A DNA stretch of 63,737 nucleotides from Candidatus Altimarinota bacterium (GTDB taxonomy: Bacteria > Patescibacteriota > Gracilibacteria > JAHISY01), in assembly GCA_028690585.1 (NCBI GenBank), contig JAQVAZ010000002.1, positions 1-63,737 of the forward strand, in the 5' to 3' direction. Made by a program: the position numbers and the translations under genes. How positions within the stretch are numbered: position 1 is the stretch's first letter; the number at the start of each line of letters is the position of its first letter. Below the pieces are notes generated by a model. The model did not search any database and was not told the DNA's origin. It saw only the letters and a program-made list of their open reading frames with translations. This document shows positions 46,773-54,799 of the stretch, one piece after another.

Positions 46773-49700
46773 ATGCCGATGAAGTCGCTGCCAAAAAAAG
46801 TTCTCGTCTTAGGTTCTGGAGCCCTCAAAATTGGGGAGGCTGGGGAATTCGATTACTCTGGCAGCCAAGCGATTAAGGCGCTGAAAGAAGAGGGAATCAA
46901 AACGATTCTCGTGAATCCGAATATTGCCACCAACCAAACCTCCCGCGGAATCGCGGATAAGGTTTATTTCTTGCCGGTGACTCCCCGCTTCGTCGAGAGA
47001 ATCATCGAAAAAGAAAAACCCGACGGAGTATTACTCGCTTTTGGTGGGCAAACTGCACTCAATTGCGGAGTGGAATTGGAAAAGCTGGGAGTTTTCAAGA
47101 AGCATGGAGTTACCGTGCTAGGCACTCAAGTCTCAGCGATTCGCGCTACCGAAGATCGAGAATTATTTGTAAAAGAATTAAATAAAATCGGAGTGATTAC
47201 TGCGCGCGCAGTCGCAGTGGAAAACATCGAGAAAGGAATTGCTGCTGCGAAGAAGGTAGGTTTCCCAGTTATCGTGAGGGCTGCTTACGCTTTGGGTGGT
47301 AAAGGCAGCGGCTTCGCGCATAACGATGAAGAGTTGGTGCAATTGATGGAGATAGCCTTCTCGGCTTCACCACAAGTTTTGATTGAAGAAGATTTACGCG
47401 GTTGGAAAGAGATTGAGTATGAGGTGGTGAGAGATAAAGCGAATACCTGCCTCACAGTTTGTAACATGGAGAATTTCGATCCACTCGGAATTCACACTGG
47501 CGAATCTATCGTGGTGGCGCCAAGCCAGACTCTGAATAATTTTGAATATCACAAGCTGCGTGAGATTGGTATTAAAGTGATTCAGCATCTCGGAATCGTA
47601 GGTGAATGCAATATTCAATATGCGCTGAATCCAAATCCTGCAGATCCAAATTCGCTCGATTATCGTGTAATTGAGGTGAATGCGCGTTTATCACGCAGTA
47701 GCGCTTTAGCAAGTAAAGCCACAGGTTATCCACTCGCACATGTGGCGGCGAAACTCGCTTTGGGTTACCGCCTCGATGAAGTTCCGAATGCAGTAACTGG
47801 CAAAACCACTGCGTGTTTTGAGCCAGCGCTGGATTATCTCGTGCTAAAAGTTCCACGCTGGGATCTTCAAAAATTCCGCAAAGTTACTTCTCACATCGGT
47901 AGCGAGATGAAGAGTGTGGGAGAAGTGATGAGTATCGGCCGCAGCTTCGAAGAAGTTTTGCAGAAAGCTCTGCGCATGTTGCAGGTGGGAGCTTATGGAT
48001 TCACACACGCGGGCTACAAATTTGAAAATCTCGAAAAAGAAATTCGCAATCCATCACCCAATCGCATCTTCGCGCTGGCGCGCGCTTTGCGAGAGGGTTA
48101 CACAGTGGAGAAGCTCAATCAGATTTCCGGAATCGATAAATGGTTTCTCGAGAAGTGTAAGAATATTGTCGACTTCGAGCAAAAAGTTCTCAAAGTAAAG
48201 AAGGATAAAGTTGGTAAAGAGGAGATAGCTGCTGCGAAGAAGCTTGGTTTCTCAGATGCGCAGATTGGTTGGAAGATGGGAAAACACGAGTTGGAAGTTC
48301 GCAAGTTGCGCAAGCAATTCAAAATCCTTCCTGCGATAAAGAAGATCGATACTTTTGCTGCGGAGTTTCCAGCCAGAACCAATTACCTTTACCTCACTTA
48401 CCACGGAGATGTTTCCGACGAAGTTATTACCACGAAGAAACCGAAAGCGATTGTGCTCGGTAGCGGTGCTTACTGTATCGGTAGCAGCGTGGAATTCGAT
48501 TGGTGCTGTGTAAGCGCAGTAAACACACTTGCGCGCAACGGTTATGAAACCGTGATGATCAACTATAATCCAGAAACAGTTTCCACGGATTACGATAGCT
48601 GCGATCAACTTTACTTCGATGAGCTGAGCGTGGAGAGAGTTTTGGATATTATCGATTTCGTGAAACCAGAAGGTGTGGTGGTTTCTACTGGTGGGCAGAT
48701 TCCCAATAATCTCGTCGGAAAATTAGCCAAGGAAAAAGTAAAAATCTTCGGCACTTCTCCAGTGGATATCGACCGCGCGGAATCCCGCCAGAAATTTTCT
48801 GCGCTACTAGATTCACTCGGTATCGATCAACCACTCTGGAAAGAATTCGTGCAAGAAGCCGAAGCGCTCAAATTCGCTGAAAAAGTTGGTTACCCTGTTT
48901 TAGTCAGGCCGAGTTACGTATTGTCTGGAGCAGCCATGAGTGTAGCTTTTACCCCAGCGCAGCTACGCAACTATCTCGAGAAAGCTACAAATGTTTCCAC
49001 GGAAGCTCCAGTGGTGATTACCAAATTCGAAGAAGGTGCGAAGGAAATCGATTTCGATGGAGTGGCTTACAAAGGTAAGCTCACTATCTTCGCAGTCAGT
49101 GAGCATGTGGAAAATGCGGGAGTGCATTCAGGTGATGCCACTCTTGTCTTGCCTCCACAAAAAACTTACTTCGAAACAATCAAGCGTGTGAAGAAGATTG
49201 CGAAGCAACTCGCGGAAGCGCTACATATCACTGGCCCTTTTAATATCCAATTTCTCGCGAAGAATAATCGTGTGGCCGTTATCGAATTAAACTTACGCGC
49301 TTCACGCAGCTTCCCATTTGTTTCCAAAACTTCCGGCCACAACTTCATCGAGATTGCTATCGAAGGTATGCTCGGCAAAGTGAAATCTCCAGAGTGGCGC
49401 AAGCAGCATTACCAAACGCTCGATATCGATCATGTAGGCGTGAAGGCTGCGCAATTCTCTTTCTCACGATTGAAAGGTGCAGATCCAACTGTAGGTGTGG
49501 AGATGGCCTCCACTGGTGAAGTAGCTTGCTTCGGCATGGATTTATATGAGGCTTTCCTCAAGGCGCAGATTGCAGTGGGTTTCCGTATTCCGAAGAAAGG
49601 AATTCTCATCTCCACTGGTCCGCTTACTTCCAAGGTTGGTTTCCTTTCATCCGCGAAGCGTTTGATTCGCATGGGTTACAAACTTTTCGCAACTCCTGGC

Positions 49701-50000
49701 ACTTCTGCTTTCCTCACCGAAAACAAAGTGAAGAATGAGATGGCTTACTTCCCTGCTGATGGTAAATCTCCTAGTATCGCAGAGTTGATTAGCAAGAAGC
49801 AGATTGATTTAGTTATCAATATTCCCAAGAATTACCAAGCAGAGGAGCTTACCAACGGTTATCTTATTCGCCGCCAAGCTACCGACTTTGGAGTGCCGCT
49901 GATTGTGAATCTCCAGATTGCGAAACTGATGACTGAAACTTTGGAAAAATGGAAAGATAAAGAGTTGCCGATTCAAGAGTGGGGCGAGTATGTGAAATAA
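46773..50000 (+). CDS. carB: Carbamoyl-phosphate synthase large subunit
   Basis: A longer frame opens at 46707, but the TAGAAT -10 at 46760 and family length favour ATG 46773 (about 1075 aa). Two ATP-grasp halves are visible: VLGSGALKIGEAGEFDYSGS... and IVLGSGAYCIGSSVEFDW. A C-terminal MGS-type allosteric domain follows (KGILISTGPLTSKVGF). Segments such as VNPNIATNQTSRGIADKVYF and TFGGQTALNCGVEL-like sequence resemble eukaryotic and Bacteroidetes CPS more than the common bacterial VNSNPATIMTD type. It makes carbamoyl phosphate for pyrimidine or arginine. carA is not in the window. Confidence 0.95.
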   Translation: MPMKSLPKKVLVLGSGALKIGEAGEFDYSGSQAIKALKEEGIKTILVNPNIATNQTSRGIADKVYFLPVTPRFVERIIEKEKPDGVLLAFGGQTALNCGVELEKLGVFKKHGVTVLGTQVSAIRATEDRELFVKELNKIGVITARAVAVENIEKGIAAAKKVGFPVIVRAAYALGGKGSGFAHNDEELVQLMEIAFSASPQVLIEEDLRGWKEIEYEVVRDKANTCLTVCNMENFDPLGIHTGESIVVAPSQTLNNFEYHKLREIGIKVIQHLGIVGECNIQYALNPNPADPNSLDYRVIEVNARLSRSSALASKATGYPLAHVAAKLALGYRLDEVPNAVTGKTTACFEPALDYLVLKVPRWDLQKFRKVTSHIGSEMKSVGEVMSIGRSFEEVLQKALRMLQVGAYGFTHAGYKFENLEKEIRNPSPNRIFALARALREGYTVEKLNQISGIDKWFLEKCKNIVDFEQKVLKVKKDKVGKEEIAAAKKLGFSDAQIGWKMGKHELEVRKLRKQFKILPAIKKIDTFAAEFPARTNYLYLTYHGDVSDEVITTKKPKAIVLGSGAYCIGSSVEFDWCCVSAVNTLARNGYETVMINYNPETVSTDYDSCDQLYFDELSVERVLDIIDFVKPEGVVVSTGGQIPNNLVGKLAKEKVKIFGTSPVDIDRAESRQKFSALLDSLGIDQPLWKEFVQEAEALKFAEKVGYPVLVRPSYVLSGAAMSVAFTPAQLRNYLEKATNVSTEAPVVITKFEEGAKEIDFDGVAYKGKLTIFAVSEHVENAGVHSGDATLVLPPQKTYFETIKRVKKIAKQLAEALHITGPFNIQFLAKNNRVAVIELNLRASRSFPFVSKTSGHNFIEIAIEGMLGKVKSPEWRKQHYQTLDIDHVGVKAAQFSFSRLKGADPTVGVEMASTGEVACFGMDLYEAFLKAQIAVGFRIPKKGILISTGPLTSKVGFLSSAKRLIRMGYKLFATPGTSAFLTENKVKNEMAYFPADGKSPSIAELISKKQIDLVINIPKNYQAEELTNGYLIRRQATDFGVPLIVNLQIAKLMTETLEKWKDKELPIQEWGEYVK

Positions 50001-50007
50001 ATTTTAG

Positions 50008-50026
50008 GAATATGGAATAAGGCAAT
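50008..50026. repeat. Dispersed repeat (family B)
   Basis: GGAATATGGAATAAGGCAA, a shortened copy of the elements at 38046 and 58683. Confidence 0.65.
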
Positions 50027-50129
50027 TAGCTTTTTCTTCGAGTAAAGCGAAGCGGAATCGAGAAGCTAGGAAGAGAAAACTTTCCAATTTGTTGATGAGT
50101 ATAGATTTTAGAGAAACATGAAGATGGAG

Positions 50130-50180
50130 GTAGAGACACCCCGCCACTAGGTGGCCCCTTTGGGGCCGGGGTGTCTCTAC
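50130..50180. repeat. Three-way-junction palindrome
   Basis: GTAGAGACACCCCG pairs perfectly with CGGGGTGTCTCTAC (50167-50180). Between them lie two small hairpins, CCAC-TAG-GTGG and CCCC-TTT-GGGG. A REP/MITE-like element in a 575-bp gap (50001-50575) that otherwise holds repeats, a terminator and one doubtful Cys-rich frame. Confidence 0.8.
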
Positions 50181-50242
50181 GCGCAGGATTAAAATTTTTC
50201 TAGATTTTAATTTCGGTGAAACTAAAAATATTATTGCAGAGA

Positions 50243-50270
50243 TTTCTGGATTTCCAATCCAGTTGGGAAT
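50243..50270. repeat. Dispersed inverted repeat (family A), degenerate
   Basis: TTTCTGGATTTCCAATCC then AGTTGGGAAT, a decayed family-A copy. Confidence 0.6.
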
Positions 50271-50282
50271 AAAAAATGGATA

Positions 50283-50313
50283 GCAAAAACCCCAGCGAAT
50301 TAGCTAGGGTTGA
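50283..50313 (-). terminator. Terminator on the minus strand
   Basis: Reading the minus strand, AACCCTAGC and GCTGGGGTT form a stem around TAATTC, followed by a T-run. It would end a transcript coming from 50500 or from the M50 protease gene. Confidence 0.6.
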
Positions 50314-50575
50314 TGATGATATCCTTCGTGCCGGCGCCTCCGAAGCAGCAATCCTGTAAGCAAGGTGAGATTCCTTCCCGTTTTTTGTTACCACAACCGC
50401 AAGTGCAGGGTGGGGGGAATATACGGAGTCTCTATTTGTATGTGAGCGATTTGGCCTCATGCCAGGCTAGCGCACACGAAAGATCACTAACAATCTAGCG
50501 AGTGAAAAGGGAAGCGTCTAGAAACTCGAATTGACGGCTTCTTTGAAACTGTGCAACATTTGTGTTCAACGAAAA

Positions 50576-51205
50576 CTACCCGCCAAATCTTGTGGCGAGA
50601 TTCACAACTGCCCACACGATATCGATAGCCGGCCCGAGGATTTTCCACAAAATCCCTATATTAAAGATGTATTCCAATCCGATGAGTGAAAAAAGCAAAA
50701 TTGGCCCGTAGTAGTTGTAATTCTCCGCAGCGTGCGGAGGCAGCAAAGCGGTGACTACTCCTCCACCATCGAGTGGGGGAATCGGTAATAGGTTGAAAAC
50801 CATGATTACGATATTCACATAAATCACTGTTTGCAGGAAAAGCGAAGCAGAGGAATTTGGCGCAAGCAAGAAATTATACGGAATCGCTAAGACTAGCGCA
50901 GCAGCGAGATTACTCAGCGGCCCAGCCAGCGAAGTAAGTAGATTTCCCGCGCGAGGATTCGCAAAGTTATTTGGACTCACTGGCACCGGTTTCCCCCAGC
51001 CGAATCCCGCAAGCAGCAGGAAAATCGTGCCAGCTGGATCGAGATGATGCAGCGGATTCAGCGAAAGTCTGCCAGCAAATTTCGCAGTGGGATCTCCCAG
51101 ATAATTCGCAACTGCTGCATGCGCAGCTTCGTGAATCGTAAAAGCCACGAGGAATCCCACCACCCAGGCGGCTGCATCTAGTGCGGAAAGATTGAATAGA
51201 AACAT
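50576..51205 (-). CDS. Site-2 protease (M50) family membrane metalloprotease
   Basis: 209 residues, about six transmembrane helices. Zinc ligands are HEAAH near residue 25 and the downstream Asp in NLLPIPPLDGGGV near residue 145. Size and motif spacing match short M50 proteases (SREBP-site-2/FtsH-like group III). It cleaves transmembrane substrates in regulated proteolysis. The membrane-anchored HTH at 41915 would be a reasonable type of substrate, but nothing in the sequence links them. Confidence 0.92.
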   Translation of the reverse strand: MFLFNLSALDAAAWVVGFLVAFTIHEAAHAAVANYLGDPTAKFAGRLSLNPLHHLDPAGTIFLLLAGFGWGKPVPVSPNNFANPRAGNLLTSLAGPLSNLAAALVLAIPYNFLLAPNSSASLFLQTVIYVNIVIMVFNLLPIPPLDGGGVVTALLPPHAAENYNYYGPILLFSLIGLEYIFNIGILWKILGPAIDIVWAVVNLATRFGG

Positions 51206-51258
51206 TTGAATAAACTGATATTCTCGCGTAAACTCCCCCAGCTTTAAATGATTTTAAC

Positions 51259-51480
51259 ATGAGTAGAGTCTGTGAACTTTGCGGAAAACATCCTGTCTCT
51301 GGCCACAATGTCAGTCACAGTAAACGCCGCACAAAACGTGTTTTCAACCCAAACTTAGTGAATCGCCGCTTCAACGGTGTGAAGAAAGTGATTTGCACAG
51401 CATGTCTGCGCACTCTCGCGAAACCACCACGCAACAAATCTTTCGAGAAGGTTTCTGATTCTTCCTCCTCCGCAGCGTAA
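51259..51480 (+). CDS. rpmB: Ribosomal protein bL28
   Basis: 73 residues: [21 protein letters not shown], then [20 protein letters not shown] with a second Cys pair. The N-terminal CxxC and the C-terminal CTAC form a zinc site, so this is the C+ form. A Ser-rich tail ends it. Followed by a strong terminator. Confidence 0.95.
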   Translation: MSRVCELCGKHPVSGHNVSHSKRRTKRVFNPNLVNRRFNGVKKVICTACLRTLAKPPRNKSFEKVSDSSSSAA

Positions 51481-51500
51481 ACACTCCCTCAAGAAATTGA

Positions 51501-51524
51501 GTGGGGTGTGATTCCCCACTTTTT
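51501..51524 (+). terminator. Terminator of rpmB
   Basis: GTGGGG, loop TGTGATT, CCCCAC and five T. Confidence 0.8.
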
Positions 51525-51580
51525 GAGATTACGGCTAGATTATTTTTCGGGAAATCCTTACATCGCGAATTCAAAAAATA

Positions 51581-51629
51581 CGGAGAGGTCGCATAGCCCC
51601 AAAGGGGTCCCCTAGGGATGGCCGAGTGC
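51581..51629 (+). pseudogene. Broken 5' copy of the tRNA-Ser gene
   Basis: CGGAGAGGTCGCATAG (51581-51596) and TGGCCGAGTGC (51619-51629) match the acceptor and D-arm of the intact tRNA-Ser downstream, but a GC-rich 22-bp insertion splits them and no 3' half follows. Confidence 0.75.
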
Positions 51630-51667
51630 CTCGAAAAAATATATAAAATAAAAAAATCTAAACGCAC

Positions 51668-51757
51668 GGAGAGGTCGCATAGTGGCCGAGTGCGCTCGCT
51701 TGGAAAGCGAGTAGGCGGGCAACCGTCTCGGGGGTTCGAATCCCCCCCTCTCCGCCA
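51668..51757 (+). tRNA. tRNA-Ser (anticodon GGA)
   Basis: Class II cloverleaf: acceptor GGAGAGG/CCTCTCC, anticodon stem CTCGC/GCGAG enclosing TTGGAAA (anticodon GGA), a long variable arm, T-arm GGGGG-TTCGAAT-CCCCC, and an encoded GCCA end. 90 nt. Partial copies of the gene lie on both sides. Confidence 0.96.
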
Positions 51758-51807
51758 GAATTTTGCTAACGCAAAATTAGAATTAAGAAATAAGATTGAG
51801 GAGAAGA

Positions 51808-51848
51808 ATTAGGGCTTCAAGAAGCACTGCAAAATTTTCCTTAATTCT
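51808..51848. repeat. Direct repeat flanking the R-M region (left copy)
   Basis: ATTAGGGCTT, five variable bases, then AGCACTGCAAAATTTTCC with TTAATTCT. The right copy is at 54101-54140 (four variable bases), immediately after the restriction gene. Confidence 0.75.
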
Positions 51849-52023
51849 TAATCTTTTCCTTATCCTTAATTCTAGTAGATGGAGGTTATTTTTGAAAGGA
51901 GAATGGGTGGGCGAAAACTTCCGCGGAGTAGGAATTTTAATTTAGCTCGAAATTTCCCAGGCGATTGGTAGCGAGTGAAACGAGCGATAATAAATTTTGC
52001 TTTAGCAAAAACTAACAGCTACC

Positions 52024-52047
52024 TTCGAATCCCCCCCTCTCCGCCAG
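52024..52047 (+). repeat. 24-bp copy of the tRNA-Ser 3' end
   Basis: TTCGAAT, seven C, TCTCCGCCAG. Identical over 24 bp to tRNA-Ser positions 51735-51758. Such 3'-end copies are the usual mark of site-specific integration at a tRNA gene. Confidence 0.8.
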
Positions 52048-52151
52048 TAATCAAGTTTTGACCGAAGTAAAACAAGGGATTTTAATGATTGAAAAGTTGG
52101 TATTTGAACAAGATGCCGTTTTCTTGATCCTTATTAATATTAAAAAACTGA

Positions 52152-52157
52152 TATAAT
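52152..52157 (+). promoter_or_regulatory. -10 element of the R-M operon
   Basis: A perfect TATAAT ends 6 bp before the methyltransferase ATG, predicting a leaderless mRNA. Confidence 0.55.
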
Positions 52158-52163
52158 AAAGTC

Positions 52164-53336
52164 ATGAACAGAAATCAAGAACATCTAAATTATATAGACA
52201 CGGTTAACCTTGGTTCTTATTATACGCCGGAGATTATCGTTGATTTGGCCTACTCTATTTTACAAAAAAATGTTCCGAGCATTAAAGATTTTACAATTTT
52301 AGATTCGTCTTGTGGTTATGGTTCATTTTTAGCAAAAAAAAATATTGCAAAAAGACTAGTTGGTGCTGATATCGACGAAAAAGCTATTTTTGAAGCAAAA
52401 AAAAGAATCAATGGTGTGGATTTTACCTGCCAAAATTCACTTGTAAATGTTTGCCGCAAAAATCTGGTTATTAAAAATGATGAAAAGCTTATAGCTATAG
52501 GCAATCCGCCATACAACGATACAACCTCCATAATCCGTAATTCTATAAAAGATGTTTCTGTCCAGGATAAAATTGATTCTGATATAAAAACCAGAGATTT
52601 AGGAATGTCGTTTTTGCTTTCTTATAACAAGGTTCAAGCGGATTATGTTTGCGTTTTGCATCCACTGTCTTATCTAATCAAGAAAGCAAATTTTGCCCTG
52701 CTCTCAAGATTTGCCAAAAACTATAAATTAATTGACGGAATAATTATAAGCAGTCATGAATTTTCTAATACCTCTCGTGGAATGGCCTTCCCAATTTTAG
52801 TAGCTCTTTACAGGAGAGACCAAAATGGAATGACTTACGATTATGTTCAAAATTATCAATTTAAAGTAAAAGATGATGGATTTTTTCGTTTAAAAGATTT
52901 TGATACAATAATTAATCATGTTCAAAAGTATCCAAATAAAAAATATTTAAATGGAAATGATAAACCGGTCGCGAGATTCTGGACATTGAGAGACATAAAT
53001 GCGCTTAAGCGAAACCAGACTTTTATTAATTCTGATACTTACAATACGGTTTATGTGTTGATGGAGAATCTTCCCTATTATTGTTATATTGATGTATTCA
53101 AACAATATGCAGATAAAATGCCGTATTTTATCGGAAACTGTGATGTAATAATTGATAATGAAAAATTTAATGAAATAAAAGAATGTTTTGTCGCTCATAG
53201 TGTCCACACAAATCCGATTTTAAAAAACAAGTTTAAGTTTAGAGAAATTCCTGACGCTAAACTAAAAATAGATAATTATTTTAAAGAATTGTTAGGATCT
53301 AAATTAGGAGAAAAATATGCCAAAAATTTTAATTAA
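52164..53336 (+). CDS. Adenine-specific DNA methyltransferase of a type II R-M system
   Basis: 390 residues. SAM-binding motif I is DSSCGYGSFL near residue 50, with GADIDEKAIFEAKKR after it; the catalytic motif IV is GNPPYND near residue 112. This NPPY signature identifies N6-adenine methylation. The SYYTPEIIVD opening is common to gamma-class enzymes. Target recognition should lie in the C-terminal half. The gene is visibly AT-rich and overlaps the nuclease gene by 20 bp. It protects host DNA from that nuclease; the recognition site cannot be read, though GTAC would be expected if the partner is PabI-like. Confidence 0.88.
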   Translation: MNRNQEHLNYIDTVNLGSYYTPEIIVDLAYSILQKNVPSIKDFTILDSSCGYGSFLAKKNIAKRLVGADIDEKAIFEAKKRINGVDFTCQNSLVNVCRKNLVIKNDEKLIAIGNPPYNDTTSIIRNSIKDVSVQDKIDSDIKTRDLGMSFLLSYNKVQADYVCVLHPLSYLIKKANFALLSRFAKNYKLIDGIIISSHEFSNTSRGMAFPILVALYRRDQNGMTYDYVQNYQFKVKDDGFFRLKDFDTIINHVQKYPNKKYLNGNDKPVARFWTLRDINALKRNQTFINSDTYNTVYVLMENLPYYCYIDVFKQYADKMPYFIGNCDVIIDNEKFNEIKECFVAHSVHTNPILKNKFKFREIPDAKLKIDNYFKELLGSKLGEKYAKNFN

Positions 53337-54078
53337 AGAACGAGAACATAAAATTGAAGTACCAATTTTATTAACTGCTACTAATGGGAAAATTCGCGTT
53401 AAGAATCGCTCGATTGTAAATGAATATGGAACGCCGGTTGCAGTTAGGCGAGATGGGTTTGCTTTAAGTAATTATGTTGAATGGCAGATCGGTTACGATG
53501 TTGTTAAGAGGGAAATTGAAAAACTCGCTGAGTCATCATTGCCAGAGACCGAATTCACTGGCACAAATGGGAAAGTTAAGGCACTTTATGAATTGTCAGA
53601 GTATATTTGGTATTTTTATAAATGGGACATTATATCCAGAGAAGAGCTGGAAAGCGTTATCACTTATCTTAATTCGATACAAGACTGTAATTTGATTGGT
53701 AATAATTCTGAATTGCAAATTGATCGTAGTCACCCAATAGCAAAAAATATAAATGGGTTTGATTTTGAATATACTCAAGTTAAATATCCGCTTTTGATTC
53801 ACAAATTTAAGGGATACGAGATAGTTACTGAAATAAAAATTACTGAAAAACAATATGCAGTCGGCACGCAACCGATGTTATATTTATGTTTCCCAATCAC
53901 AGAATTAAAAGCAAAAACCAGTTTAGTTGGACGAACTGCCGAAACAAAAGAAATCGCCCATTTTGAAATCGCGGAAAATAACATTAAAGTATTTTTAGAA
54001 ATGCTAAAAATGTTTGGCACTCTATCTAATAGCCATAAGCATGATATCTTGCAAATTATAAATACAATCTTGGCATAA
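53317..54078 (+). CDS. Restriction enzyme, PabI-like (candidate restriction DNA glycosylase)
   Basis: 253 residues, encoded 20 bp inside the methyltransferase end, so the pair is one R-M operon. It lacks PD-ExK or HNH patterns by eye. Instead it carries Glu55-x4-Tyr60 (EWQIGY) and His240-x2-Asp243 (HKHD) 10-13 residues from its end, with Arg27/Arg31 in front. The same spacing holds for the known active residues of Pyrococcus PabI (Glu63, Tyr68, His211, Asp214, Arg32), which excises adenine from GTAC. The match rests on residue spacing and operon position, not an alignment. AT-rich composition marks it as acquired. Confidence 0.6.
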   Translation: MPKILIKEREHKIEVPILLTATNGKIRVKNRSIVNEYGTPVAVRRDGFALSNYVEWQIGYDVVKREIEKLAESSLPETEFTGTNGKVKALYELSEYIWYFYKWDIISREELESVITYLNSIQDCNLIGNNSELQIDRSHPIAKNINGFDFEYTQVKYPLLIHKFKGYEIVTEIKITEKQYAVGTQPMLYLCFPITELKAKTSLVGRTAETKEIAHFEIAENNIKVFLEMLKMFGTLSNSHKHDILQIINTILA

Positions 54079-54100
54079 TCTAATCAACTTTAATAGAATA

Positions 54101-54140
54101 ATTAGGGCTTTGGTAGCACTGCAAAATTTTCCTTAATTCT
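54101..54140. repeat. Direct repeat flanking the R-M region (right copy)
   Basis: ATTAGGGCTT, four variable bases, then AGCACTGCAAAATTTTCC and TTAATTCT, matching 51808-51848. Confidence 0.75.
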
Positions 54141-54187
54141 CGCGGGTGGGAATTTTTTTGATAGAAAATTTATTTCAGCTCAGATGC

Positions 54188-54193
54188 TAAGAT
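54188..54193 (+). promoter_or_regulatory. -10 element of the pentapeptide gene
   Basis: TGCTAAGAT ends 7 bp before ATG 54201. Confidence 0.5.
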
Positions 54194-54200
54194 TCTGCCG

Positions 54201-54779
54201 ATGGATTTCACCCCAAAAGTTTTCGAGAATCAGGTGTTTCAAAATGTTGCTGAGCCTAAGCAAGATTTAAGCTATCGCGAATTCACTGGCTGCACTTTCA
54301 AGAAGTGTGATTTTAGTGAGTGTAAATTTTCTGGCAGCGCTTTCATCGATTGTGCTTTCCTCGATTCCAATCTCTCGAATATCAAAATCAATAGTTGTAG
54401 TTTTCAAAATGTGAAATTCGAAGGCTGCAAAATCGTGGGTGTAGCTTTCGCTGCACTCAAAACTTTTTTGATCGAATGGAGATTCACCAGTTGCATCATC
54501 GAGCTTTGCGATTTTGGAAATCTCAAAATGCCAAAAACGAAATTCTCCAAATGCAAAATTCGCAATACGGATTTCGTAAATACCGATCTCACCGAGGCGG
54601 ATTTCGCTGAATCAGATTTGCATGGGAGTAGATTCCAGAATGCGATTCTCACCAAAGCAGATTTTTCCACCGCGAGTAATTACTCTCTCAATCCCGCGCA
54701 AAACAAAATCAAAAATGCGATTTTTTCCTATCCAGATATTATAGGCTTGCTAGATCCGTTTGAGATTGTGGTGAAATAA
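54201..54779 (+). CDS. Pentapeptide repeat protein
   Basis: 192 residues. From residue ~30 on there are about 20 A(D/N)LxF-like units, for example CTFKKCDFSECKFSGSAF, DLTEADFAESDLHGSRF. Cys is often at the unit start. This builds a right-handed quadrilateral beta helix. Some members protect DNA gyrase from quinolones or toxins, but most have no known role. A single-gene unit with its own short-leader promoter. Confidence 0.92.
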   Translation: MDFTPKVFENQVFQNVAEPKQDLSYREFTGCTFKKCDFSECKFSGSAFIDCAFLDSNLSNIKINSCSFQNVKFEGCKIVGVAFAALKTFLIEWRFTSCIIELCDFGNLKMPKTKFSKCKIRNTDFVNTDLTEADFAESDLHGSRFQNAILTKADFSTASNYSLNPAQNKIKNAIFSYPDIIGLLDPFEIVVK

Positions 54780-54787
54780 ATTGGTTG

Positions 54788-54793
54788 TAAAAT
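54788..54793 (+). promoter_or_regulatory. -10 element of the VanX-like gene
   Basis: TAAAAT ends 6 bp before ATG 54800. Confidence 0.45.
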
Positions 54794-54799
54794 AACAGC

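Noticed and set aside
50300-50431. Minus-strand frame encoding a Cys-rich stretch (CTCGCGNKKREG, DCCFGGAGTKD) ending just before a terminator.
   Set aside because: No plausible start codon lies between the upstream TAG and the Cys-rich part, so it cannot be called a gene, although a frameshifted or decayed small protein is possible.
50280-50520. Possible SRP RNA, tmRNA or RNase P RNA in the gap after carB.
   Set aside because: No GGAAG-CAGC helix-8 core, tag-peptide/tRNA-like end or RNase P core sequence was found on either strand.
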